From Bacteroidota bacterium (GTDB lineage Bacteria > Bacteroidota > Bacteroidia > Bacteroidales > VadinHA17), in assembly GCA_025350595.1 (NCBI GenBank), contig JANXXP010000197.1:1-41706 (forward strand): a stretch of 41,706 nucleotides of DNA, read 5' to 3'. Numbering within the stretch: position 1 is the stretch's first letter; every line of letters begins with the position of its first letter. Made by a program: the position numbers and the translations under genes. Positions 7,570 to 14,848 of the stretch are shown here, piece by piece. Under the pieces are notes generated by a model, which saw only the letters and a program-made list of their open reading frames with translations, was not told where the DNA came from and ran no database searches.

Positions 7570-8751
7570 ATGAAATTTTGGATAGTCTTAATATCATCTC
7601 TTTTGATATCCGGGTGCAAACAGCCTGGAGTTCCCGTTTCCTTGCAGAACGGATTAGATTCAATAGCCGTCAAGTGGGTTCCTGATGAAAGAGAAGGAAT
7701 CTGCAGCTTCAACATTCAAATGGTATCGAAAGATCTGGTTTTACTTAAGGGTGAAACTAATTTGCCTGAGGCTAAGAAAGAATTCATAAAATACCTTGAC
7801 GGATCAGGGTTCAGCATCGCTGACAGTCTTAAAGTGATACCTGATCCCTTAAAAATCAAAAAAACATGGGGCTTAGTTACGGTTAGTGTCAGTAATATTA
7901 AGAAACTTCCATCTCATGCCAGCGAACTGGTATCTCAGGCTATTATGGGCACTCCGGTAAAAATATTAAAGAAGAAAGAGGACTGGTTACTTGTACAGAC
8001 TCCTGATTATTACATTGGATGGGTTGATGACAGTGGTATCAGCGAAATGACTGATGAACAAATTCTAGCATGGAAACAATCTGACCGAATTATTTACACA
8101 TATAAATCAGGCGATATTATCTCGGAAACAAATGAAAATGAGGTTGTTTCAGATATTGTCGCAGGGGCAATTTTGCAAACATTATCTCAAAAGGGAAACT
8201 ATTTCATCGTGGTGCTTCCAGATGGAAGACGGGGTAAGGTTGCAAAAAATGAAGCAGCCGGTTTTTTACAGTGGTGTTCATCAATCACTCCTCTGGCAGT
8301 GAAAATGACTGCCTTTGGAAGATCCTTTCTGGGTTCACCATATTTATGGGGCGGCACATCAACCAAAGCTCCTGACTGTAGTGGATTTGTAAAGACTGTT
8401 TATTTTACTGGGGGTATCATTCTCGCACGCGACGCCTCATTGCAATTCCTTCATGGACAACCCGTTGATATCTCAGGGTCATTTAATAAACTTGAGCCAG
8501 GAGATCTACTCTTCTTCGGTCATTACAGCAAGGGTGTGAAACGAATAACACATGTAGGTTTATATATCGGGAATTCGCAGATTATTCATTCATCAGGAAT
8601 GGTGAGAATAAACAGCCTTGACTCAATCAGGGCAGACTATAGCAGTCATCTAAAGGAAACAATTCTTGGTGCCAGAAGAATAATTGGAACAACTTCAGAA
8701 AAAGGGATTGAGCGTGTTTCAGTCAATAGTTGGTACAATGTTATTAATTGA
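7570..8751 (+). CDS. NlpC/P60 cysteine peptidase lipoprotein with SH3-like segments
   Basis: The start is set at the ATG at 7570, 34 nt after the previous stop, because it opens a lipoprotein signal peptide with lipobox LISGC (Cys16). A longer frame reaches back into nagB but has no sensible leader. The mature 378-residue protein has two bacterial SH3-like segments (about 100-155 and 170-230) and a C-terminal NlpC/P60 domain with the Cys-His-His triad: C270 in PDCSGF, H328 in THVGLYIG and H340 in QIIHSSG. This layout matches YkfC-type gamma-D-glutamyl-diamino acid endopeptidases, which free L-Ala-D-Glu from muropeptides. The dipeptide epimerase next door fits that product. Expected location: membrane-anchored, facing the periplasm. 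Confidence 0.93.
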   Translation: MKFWIVLISSLLISGCKQPGVPVSLQNGLDSIAVKWVPDEREGICSFNIQMVSKDLVLLKGETNLPEAKKEFIKYLDGSGFSIADSLKVIPDPLKIKKTWGLVTVSVSNIKKLPSHASELVSQAIMGTPVKILKKKEDWLLVQTPDYYIGWVDDSGISEMTDEQILAWKQSDRIIYTYKSGDIISETNENEVVSDIVAGAILQTLSQKGNYFIVVLPDGRRGKVAKNEAAGFLQWCSSITPLAVKMTAFGRSFLGSPYLWGGTSTKAPDCSGFVKTVYFTGGIILARDASLQFLHGQPVDISGSFNKLEPGDLLFFGHYSKGVKRITHVGLYIGNSQIIHSSGMVRINSLDSIRADYSSHLKETILGARRIIGTTSEKGIERVSVNSWYNVIN

Positions 8752-8810
8752 TTTTTAGCTTTTTTAGCACTGCGCCCTAAAGGGTAAAAGCCAAAAATCT
8801 ATACGATACA

Positions 8811-8843
8811 AAAGTCCCCATTAGGGGATTAGGGGCAAAAAAA
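8811..8843 (+). repeat. Copy 1 of a short intergenic hairpin repeat
   Basis: AAGTCCCCATTAGGGGATT followed by AGGGGCAAAA forms a TCCCC-ATTA-GGGGA hairpin and matches the copies near 14651, 14698, 33660 and 35567. A degenerate CCCTAAAGGG unit lies just before it at 8775-8784. Both fall in the 134-bp gap between the NlpC/P60 gene and the epimerase. Confidence 0.75.
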
Positions 8844-8885
8844 TACGGAGCTTGGTCTACTATTATTAATTTATGTCTTGAATTT

Positions 8886-10037
8886 ATGCATAAACGAGAA
8901 TTTATTAAATACGGAGGTCTTCTTGCTGGTGCCATGATTGCCGGAAATTCTAAAATATTTTCAAAGGGCACTGAAATAAAATCAAATCCCGTGAATCTGA
9001 AAGGAGCCACTATGAAGTTAAAATTTTTACCTTATGATCTCCAGTTGAAGCATGTATTTACCATCTCATCAAATTCACGTACCTCAACACCTGTAGTACT
9101 TACTGAAATAGAGTACGATGGTGTTAAAGGATATGGGGAAGCTTCAATGCCTCCTTACCTTGGTGAAAGTCATGAAACTGCTCTCAAATTTCTTGCTCAG
9201 GTCAATCTTGCTCAATTTAAAGATCCATTTCTGTTAGAGGATATTCTTCTCTATGTAGATAAAATCACACCGGGTAATTATGCAGCGAAAGCATCAGTTG
9301 ATATAGCTCTTCACGATTTGTCAGGGAAACTCATTGGGAAACCCTGGTATCAGCTTTGGGGACTTGATCCTGCAAAAACCCCAAATACCAGTTTTACAAT
9401 AGGTATTGATACGCCTGAAGTTGTAAGGCAGAAGGTAACTGAAGCTGCTCCATATAAAGTACTGAAGGTAAAACTTGGAAGTGCCGGTGATAAAGAGATG
9501 ATAAATACCATCAGAACAGTTTCTGATAAACCAATTTGTGTTGATGTAAATCAGGGCTGGAAAGATAAAAATTATGCACTTGAAATGGCAAACTGGCTGA
9601 AAGATAAAAATGTAGTTTTCATTGAACAACCAATGCCTAAAAAACAGACTGATGATATAGGATGGCTTACTCAGAACTCTCCTTTACCAATTATTGCGGA
9701 TGAGGCCATGCAAACAATAGAGGATTTGATGAATATAAAAGGTCTATATTCAGGTGTAAATATTAAACTTATGAAATGCGGTGGGATGAATGCTGCTTAT
9801 AAGATTGCTCAGATGGCTCTGGCAATGAATATGAAGGTTATGATTGGCTGTATGACTGAGACATCATGTGCAATTTCAGCAGCAGCTCAGCTTTCTCCTT
9901 TGGCAAAATGGGCCGACCTCGATGGTAATTTACTGATTACTAACGACTACTATGATGGCGTTACTGTGATGGATGGAAAGATCATTTTAAATGACAGGCC
10001 CGGAATTGGAATCAAAGAAAAAATAAAAGTATGGTAA
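8886..10037 (+). CDS. Dipeptide epimerase (L-Ala-D/L-Glu epimerase type, enolase superfamily) with a Tat-like leader
   Basis: The 383-residue protein has the full muconate-lactonising subgroup active site: KVK at 194-196 (catalytic K194/K196), metal ligands D220 (ICVD), E247 (FIEQP) and D272 (IADEA), and K294 (NIKLMK). L-Ala-D/L-Glu epimerases of this group convert the murein dipeptide L-Ala-D-Glu to L-Ala-L-Glu so that ordinary peptidases can use it. The adjacent NlpC/P60 peptidase would supply the substrate. The N-terminus KREFIKYGGLLAGAMIAG resembles a twin-arginine leader with Lys-Arg; the enzyme core begins near the second Met (MKLKFLPYD, residue 43). Either export or a cytoplasmic start at about 9012 is possible. 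The exact dipeptide preferred is inferred from context. Confidence 0.9.
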   Translation: MHKREFIKYGGLLAGAMIAGNSKIFSKGTEIKSNPVNLKGATMKLKFLPYDLQLKHVFTISSNSRTSTPVVLTEIEYDGVKGYGEASMPPYLGESHETALKFLAQVNLAQFKDPFLLEDILLYVDKITPGNYAAKASVDIALHDLSGKLIGKPWYQLWGLDPAKTPNTSFTIGIDTPEVVRQKVTEAAPYKVLKVKLGSAGDKEMINTIRTVSDKPICVDVNQGWKDKNYALEMANWLKDKNVVFIEQPMPKKQTDDIGWLTQNSPLPIIADEAMQTIEDLMNIKGLYSGVNIKLMKCGGMNAAYKIAQMALAMNMKVMIGCMTETSCAISAAAQLSPLAKWADLDGNLLITNDYYDGVTVMDGKIILNDRPGIGIKEKIKVW

Positions 10038-11143
10038 AAAACAGCAGTGGCAGGCTGGTTTCCCTCGATATCTTCAGGGGGCTGACAGTCGCTTTTATGA
10101 TAATTGTAAACACTCCCGGCAGCTGGAATTATATTTATCCTCCCCTGGAACATTCCAAATGGCACGGATGCACACCGACTGATTTAGTTTTTCCGTTTTT
10201 CCTGTTTATTGTTGGTGTTTCTATGTGGTTCTCTTTTAAAAAGTATGGACATGAAATAACCGGAGGATCTATCCTAAGGATACTTAGACGGATGGTTGCG
10301 ATATTTGCAGTAGGTATTTTCCTCGCCATTTTTCCTCTTTTCGGAAGAGATTATTCTACCCTTCGGATAATGGGTGTTCTTCAGCGAATTGCCCTGGCAT
10401 ATGGAATCGGTGCAATTCTTTGTCTTATTATTAGTCGTAGCTATTTATGGATTGTGATAGTATTTATCCTCCTGCTTTATTGGGCACTCCTTGCTTTTTT
10501 CGGTGGAGCCGACCCATACAGCCTTACCGGAAACCTTTCCCTTAAAGTCGATCCTGCAATCCTTGGTGCAAATCATCTTTACAAAGGTTTTGGAATTCCT
10601 TTTGATCCGGAAGGTTTGTTAAGCACTCTTCCTTCTATTGCTACAGTCATTATTGGATATTATATCGGGGAACTTGTAGGGAACGGGTCACCTTCAGGCA
10701 AGACTTTTGTGTTGCTTGTTTTGTTTGGTGCTGCCTCATTTGGTCTGGGATATTTGTGGGGTATGGTATTCCCGATAAATAAACCATTATGGACGAGCTC
10801 ATACGTTCTATATACTGCTGGTTTGGCTATGGGAGTTTTGGCATTTATCTATCTCCTGGCTGATTTATGGAAATTCAGCATCTGGGGTGTCTTTTTCCTT
10901 ATTTTTGGTACTAATGCAATATTCTCATATTTTTTATCCGGGATATGGACACGACTCATGCTATTCATAACTATTCCATCGGGAAGCAGTAAAATAACGC
11001 TCTATACCTGGATTTATGAAAAGATTTGTGTTCCGGTTGCTGGTAATCTGAATGGGAGCCTTATGTTTGCAATAATTCAGATGCTGTTGATTTGGGGAAT
11101 AGCACTGTTGCTGTATAGGAAGAAGATAATGATCAGGTTATAA
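10031..11143 (+). CDS. NagX/DUF5009-type multispan membrane protein (candidate amino-sugar transporter)
   Basis: The 370-residue protein has about ten hydrophobic segments and the family signature near its N-terminus: SLDIFRGLTVAFMI, then EHSKWHGCTPTDLVFPFFLF (residues 40-59), with conserved H41, H45 and D51. The family is related to the human lysosomal heparan-alpha-glucosaminide acetyltransferase. Bacterial relatives called NagX, and as I recall MurT of Tannerella, sit in GlcNAc or MurNAc operons and are proposed inner-membrane sugar importers. It overlaps the epimerase by 7 nt, so it is part of the salvage operon. Import of MurNAc/GlcNAc is the best guess; transmembrane acetylation is the alternative. 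Confidence 0.8.
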   Translation: MVKNSSGRLVSLDIFRGLTVAFMIIVNTPGSWNYIYPPLEHSKWHGCTPTDLVFPFFLFIVGVSMWFSFKKYGHEITGGSILRILRRMVAIFAVGIFLAIFPLFGRDYSTLRIMGVLQRIALAYGIGAILCLIISRSYLWIVIVFILLLYWALLAFFGGADPYSLTGNLSLKVDPAILGANHLYKGFGIPFDPEGLLSTLPSIATVIIGYYIGELVGNGSPSGKTFVLLVLFGAASFGLGYLWGMVFPINKPLWTSSYVLYTAGLAMGVLAFIYLLADLWKFSIWGVFFLIFGTNAIFSYFLSGIWTRLMLFITIPSGSSKITLYTWIYEKICVPVAGNLNGSLMFAIIQMLLIWGIALLLYRKKIMIRL

Positions 11144-11148
11144 GGTCT

Positions 11149-11234
11149 CTGCTGGCGCGGATTTGAAATCACTGCCTTAAGCAATTGTAATCCGAACTTT
11201 ATTATAGGCACCGATTACAAATTGGCGCCAGCGA
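11149..11234. repeat. REP-like imperfect palindrome with nested arms
   Basis: The outer arms GCTGGCGCGGATTTG (11151-11165) and CAAATTGGCGCCAGC (11218-11232) pair over 15 bp with two mismatches. An inner pair, CAATTGTAATC and GATTACAAATTG, is nested within and differs by one indel. The whole unit fills the gap between the transporter and amgK. It has the look of a REP-type or MITE-like element. I cannot see target-site duplications or a coding part. Confidence 0.7.
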
Positions 11235-11254
11235 AGGATGAAATTAAACAAATT

Positions 11255-11284
11255 ACCCCTCCCCTTGGGGGCTGGGAGGTAAAA
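11255..11284 (+). repeat. Hairpin repeat, GGGGG subtype
   Basis: CCCCTCCCCTTGGGGGCTGG followed by GAGGTAAAA closely matches the copy at 35639-35667. It lies 36 nt before the amgK start, right after the larger palindrome. Confidence 0.55.
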
Positions 11285-11320
11285 TTAAGGAAGAAAGATT
11301 AAATAATATAAGCATTTTTC

Positions 11321-12352
11321 ATGACTGAAATCGACATTGTATCAGCTGGATACAAAAATATATTTGGGGATTCGGATATTAAAATAGAGGCATTGCCTAA
11401 ATCAGGTTCCGACAGAATGTACTTTAGAATTTTCGATAGAAAAAAAACTGTTATTGGAGCTTTTAATGCAAATCTTGAAGAGAATGAAGCATTTGTTGGG
11501 TTTACAAAGCACTTTTTAAAACAGAGACTTCCTGTACCTGAGATTTTTGGCTATAAACCTGATGAATTTATCTATTTTCTTAAAGATCTTGGCGATAATA
11601 ATCTGTATACCTGGCTTCATAACAAGAAAGATATTTCATTATTCGATGCAGAAACCAAACGCCTTTACAGGAAGATTCTTGATAAATTAATTCTGTTTCA
11701 GATTAAAGGGATAGATGGTTTGAATCTCGATCTCTGCTACCCGCACAAAAGTTTCGACCGTCAATCGATGATGTGGGATATGAATTATTTCAAATATATG
11801 TTATTAAAACTTCTCGCTGTTCCATTCAGTGAAAGACAGCTTGAACGTGATTTCAATACCTTATGCGATTATTTGCTCGAAACCGGTCAGGATTATTTTC
11901 TCTACCGTGATTTCCAGACTGCTAACATAATGGTGGTCGGGGAGGAGCCGTGGTTCATTGATTATCAGGGAGGAAGAAAGGGTGCTCCTCAGTATGATGT
12001 TGCATCACTTTTATACGATGCAAAGATCCCAATGTCAGAAGTTGACAGGGAAGAACTTCTGGAGTATTATATTAATAGTTTCTGCTCAGTTTCACACGAA
12101 GATAAGCAGAAATTCAGGGGATATTATTCAGGATTCAGCATGATAAGGTTGATGCAGGCACTTGGAGCATTTGGATTCAGAGGATTATATGAACAAAAAC
12201 CAACTTTCACCGAAAGCATAGTGCCTGGGGTAAATATTCTTCTCCGGATAATAACATCAGCGGAAAGCCATATTAATATTCCGGAACTTTTCAAGACAAT
12301 CAGGGCAATTCCTGATTCTCCTAAGTTTATAGGACTCACTTTGAAAAAATAG
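11321..12352 (+). CDS. amgK: AmgK-like anomeric kinase for MurNAc/GlcNAc (aminoglycoside phosphotransferase fold)
   Basis: This 343-residue protein has the choline/aminoglycoside kinase fold. The catalytic loop YRDFQTANIM has D197 and N202 but Tyr where most members have His, and the metal site is WFIDYQGG with D214, followed by GAPQYDVASLLYD. That pattern (DYQG, QYDVASLL) is characteristic of AmgK-type enzymes, which phosphorylate MurNAc or GlcNAc at C-1. The length equals that of the Pseudomonas enzyme, from memory. The MurU-like gene follows 11 nt later, which is the diagnostic pairing and makes a true aminoglycoside resistance kinase unlikely. Together they would make UDP-MurNAc from salvaged MurNAc and bypass MurA/MurB. 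Confidence 0.88.
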   Translation: MTEIDIVSAGYKNIFGDSDIKIEALPKSGSDRMYFRIFDRKKTVIGAFNANLEENEAFVGFTKHFLKQRLPVPEIFGYKPDEFIYFLKDLGDNNLYTWLHNKKDISLFDAETKRLYRKILDKLILFQIKGIDGLNLDLCYPHKSFDRQSMMWDMNYFKYMLLKLLAVPFSERQLERDFNTLCDYLLETGQDYFLYRDFQTANIMVVGEEPWFIDYQGGRKGAPQYDVASLLYDAKIPMSEVDREELLEYYINSFCSVSHEDKQKFRGYYSGFSMIRLMQALGAFGFRGLYEQKPTFTESIVPGVNILLRIITSAESHINIPELFKTIRAIPDSPKFIGLTLKK

Positions 12353-12363
12353 AAAGCTGACTA

Positions 12364-13077
12364 ATGAAAGCAATGATTCTTGCAGCCGGAAAGGGAACCA
12401 GACTGGGTAAAATTACAGAAAGTATGCCAAAGGCGCTAGTTGAAGTCAATGGAAAAACAGCTCTTCACTATGCAGTTGAGAAATGTACCAAACATGGTTT
12501 TGACAACATTATAATAAACGTTCACCATTTTGCAGAAATGGTTGAAGAGGAGGTATCTAAACTCAAGAAAATGGGATTCAGGATTTCAGTTTCAGATGAA
12601 AGAGAAATGCTTTTAGAGACTGGAGGAGGATTATTCAAAGCCAGGGATTTTTTTGATAAAGAACCTTTTCTTGTTTACAATGTTGACATAGTAACTTCAC
12701 TTGATCTTTCAGAATTATACAGATACCACCTTGAAAAGAAAGGGCTTGCAACACTTGCTGTCAGAAAACGTCCCGGGAAGAGATTTTACCTTGTAAACAA
12801 TTCCGGAAGGTTGTGTGGATGGAGAAATATAGAAACAAAGGAAGAAATACTATCAGTAAAAACATCTGAAGATCTTCATGAAATAGCTTTTTCAAGTATG
12901 CACATATTGGAACCTGAGATTTTTAAATATATGAATGAAGGAATCTATACCATGACCGATCTTTATCTAAAACTGGCAGGTGATCACAATATTTTTACCT
13001 TCAGGGACGATTCAGGTTACTGGGGCGATATTGGTACTCCGGAGACATTGGAATATGTGAGGAACCTGTTTACTTAA
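12364..13077 (+). CDS. murU: MurU-like MurNAc-1-phosphate uridylyltransferase
   Basis: The 237-residue protein is a single-domain sugar-1-phosphate nucleotidyltransferase. The N-terminal signature AMILAAGKGTRL (3-14) followed by MPKALVEVNGK (about 21-31) is the nucleotide-binding loop and the PKxL/V motif. NVDIVTS (about 115) has the metal-binding Asp, and GYWGDIGTPETLEYV near the end is typical of the family. No hexapeptide acetyltransferase domain is attached, so it is not GlmU. Placed 11 nt after the AmgK-like kinase, it is best read as MurU, forming UDP-MurNAc. Its stop codon overlaps the convergent trkH stop in a shared TTAA. Confidence 0.9.
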   Translation: MKAMILAAGKGTRLGKITESMPKALVEVNGKTALHYAVEKCTKHGFDNIIINVHHFAEMVEEEVSKLKKMGFRISVSDEREMLLETGGGLFKARDFFDKEPFLVYNVDIVTSLDLSELYRYHLEKKGLATLAVRKRPGKRFYLVNNSGRLCGWRNIETKEEILSVKTSEDLHEIAFSSMHILEPEIFKYMNEGIYTMTDLYLKLAGDHNIFTFRDDSGYWGDIGTPETLEYVRNLFT

Positions 13078-14519
13078 AGTTTCCAGAAAGTTCTGGTAAA
13101 TATGGCGAAGACAGTAATAATCTCAAGCCTTCCCACGATCATCAGCAAACTCAAAACCAGCTTGGTGATCTCAGGTAAACCTGCAAATGTGCTCATCGGA
13201 CCGACGGTTCCTAATCCGGGACCTATACCGGCCATACATGTTGCCACAGAGCTTGCGGCGGAAACAGGATCGACACCTGTTATTACAACGATAATTGTAC
13301 CAAGTACAAAAAGGAACAGGTACAAAACAACAAATGAAAGAATCGAGATGTTGGTATTTTCACTGACACTCTTCCCATTTAATTTGATAAATGAAATTGA
13401 ATTTGGGTGATTAAGTTTTATGAAAACGTTCTTGATATTTTTAAGTATAATTAAATGTCTTCCCATCTTAATACCGCCGCTTGTTGAACCTGTACTTCCT
13501 CCTGCAAACATGACAAGAAATATTAGTAAGATGCCAGCCAGGGGCCAGGCTAAATAGTTTGATGATGCGTATCCGGTACAGGTAATTATTGATATTATCT
13601 GGAAAAAACCTTCACGAAACGATTCCTCAAATGATCTGGTTGAATTAACAAGAAGCACTATAGTTGCTATTGCTCCTGTAATCAATATCACAATAACATA
13701 GAACCACAATTCTTCATTTTGCTTTACCTTCTTGAAGTTAAATTTCACGATGTAGTAATAAATCACCTGACTTGTACCGGCCATGAACATAAATATCATA
13801 ACAATATATTGACTGTAAGCCGAGTAGGCCATCAGGTTGTTGTTTCTGGTTGAAAACCCTCCTGTAGCTACGGTTCCAAAAGAATGACAGACACTGTCAA
13901 ACAGATTCATATCGCCGATATTCAGAAGTACTATTTCGGCAAGAGTAAGGCCAAGGTAGATAAACAGAATCCTGAATACTATCGCTTTGGTTTTCGGATG
14001 GATCTTTTCTCTCAACGAAGATTCCAGACTGAATAATTGATATCCGGTTACCCTTAGAGTAGGCAGGATTATTAGAAGCAGAACTATGATCCCGATCCCC
14101 CCAATCCAATGTGTGAGACTCCGCCAGAAAAGTATTGAAAAAGGAAGTATTTCAACATTTTTTATGATCGTGGAACCAGTGGTGGAAAATCCGGATGTGG
14201 ATTCAAAAAATGCATCAGTAAATGATGGAATGGCATTACTTAACAGATAGGGCAAAGTTCCTATCAGCGAAAAGACAATCCATGATAGTGTGACTGCCAG
14301 ATATCCATCCCTGTTACTGAATTTTTCTTTATCAGCACCTATTGAAACTAAATAAAAAAGCCCTGATAACAATATAGTTGCAGCAGCGGACCATAAAAAT
14401 GGTGAAGGAGACTCGTTGTACATAAATACAACCGGAAGACAAAATAAAAACGAAAGTGTTTCTATAAGCAAAACAGTACTTAGTATCCGGAGAATTAACA
14501 AAGGATTTATCAGCTTCAT
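13074..14519 (-). CDS. trkH: TrkH/KtrB-type potassium uptake membrane subunit
   Basis: The 481-residue membrane protein shows the four pore-loop repeats of the Trk/Ktr family: GFSTTGSTI, ATGGFSTRN, TCTGYASSN and AGIGPGLGTVG, each with the filter glycine. The SGLFYLVSIGA-type N-terminal segments give two extra helices, as in TrkH rather than the shorter KtrB. It moves potassium across the inner membrane and normally needs a TrkA/KtrA cytoplasmic partner, which is not in this window. It is unrelated to the convergent murU. A TATATTTG box on the minus strand at 14546-14553 would start transcription about 20 nt before the ATG. Confidence 0.96.
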   Translation of the reverse strand: MKLINPLLILRILSTVLLIETLSFLFCLPVVFMYNESPSPFLWSAAATILLSGLFYLVSIGADKEKFSNRDGYLAVTLSWIVFSLIGTLPYLLSNAIPSFTDAFFESTSGFSTTGSTIIKNVEILPFSILFWRSLTHWIGGIGIIVLLLIILPTLRVTGYQLFSLESSLREKIHPKTKAIVFRILFIYLGLTLAEIVLLNIGDMNLFDSVCHSFGTVATGGFSTRNNNLMAYSAYSQYIVMIFMFMAGTSQVIYYYIVKFNFKKVKQNEELWFYVIVILITGAIATIVLLVNSTRSFEESFREGFFQIISIITCTGYASSNYLAWPLAGILLIFLVMFAGGSTGSTSGGIKMGRHLIILKNIKNVFIKLNHPNSISFIKLNGKSVSENTNISILSFVVLYLFLFVLGTIIVVITGVDPVSAASSVATCMAGIGPGLGTVGPMSTFAGLPEITKLVLSLLMIVGRLEIITVFAIFTRTFWKL

Positions 14520-14545
14520 ATTCAGGTTCAGGAAATTTACGGGTA

Positions 14546-14553
14546 CAAATATA
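14546..14553 (-). promoter_or_regulatory. Probable -7 box for trkH
   Basis: The minus strand reads TATATTTG, an exact TAnnTTTG match, 26 nt before the trkH ATG. I found no TTG at the expected -33 spacing. Confidence 0.55.
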
Positions 14554-14636
14554 AGTAGAATAAATTGGTTATGTTTTCATTTTAATCAGAAGTAGAATGC
14601 TTGAAATTTAGACTCTTTCCAAAAAGTATATTGCTT

Positions 14637-14688
14637 TGAATTTCAGTGTTTTTTGCCCTTATCCCTGAAGGGAAAACACTGAAATTCA
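14637..14688. repeat. Perfect 16-bp inverted repeat flanking a hairpin-repeat copy
   Basis: TGAATTTCAGTGTTTT (14637-14652) and AAAACACTGAAATTCA (14673-14688) are exact reverse complements. The 20-nt centre carries TCCCT-GA-AGGGA. Read on the minus strand, 14651-14676 is TTTTCCCTTCAGGGATAAGG followed by GCAAAA, a copy of the dispersed hairpin repeat in opposite orientation to the copy at 14698. Confidence 0.85.
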
Positions 14689-14697
14689 ATATAAATG

Positions 14698-14729
14698 AAA
14701 AGTTCCCTTTCGGGGATTTAGTGGCAAAA
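14698..14729 (+). repeat. Hairpin repeat copy
   Basis: AAAGTTCCCTTTCGGGGATT then TAGTGGCAAAA matches the family consensus with a TCCCTTTCGGGGA-type hairpin. It lies 9 bp after the perfect inverted repeat, which contains another copy on the opposite strand. Confidence 0.75.
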
Positions 14730-14770
14730 TGACTTTCATTTTGAACAGAGTTTTGACTGATAAAAGTTTA

Positions 14771-14800
14771 TTGACAGGTCAATTTTATGTCTTATATTTG
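14771..14800 (+). promoter_or_regulatory. Bacteroidota-type promoter of the polyamine pair
   Basis: TTGACA begins at 14771 and TATATTTG lies at 14793-14800, with 19 nt between TTG and TA. This matches the TTG/TTTG-N19-TAnnTTTG layout of the primary sigma factor in this phylum. The predicted leader before the ATG at 14849 is about 40 nt. Confidence 0.75.
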
Positions 14801-14848
14801 AACCACATTATTACTCTTATTATCTAAAATGTTAATATTTATTGATAT

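Larger units (their letters stand above)
14520..14848. other. Intergenic region between trkH and the carboxy(nor)spermidine dehydrogenase
   Basis: This 329-bp non-coding spacer between divergent genes contains the trkH -7 box, a 16-bp perfect inverted repeat with a hairpin-repeat core, a second hairpin repeat and the dehydrogenase promoter. I see no ORF or RNA gene. Confidence 0.7.

Noticed and set aside
11321-12352. Aminoglycoside phosphotransferase as antibiotic resistance
   Set aside because: The fold is shared, but the DYQG and QYDVASLL motifs and the adjacent MurU-like gene indicate AmgK.
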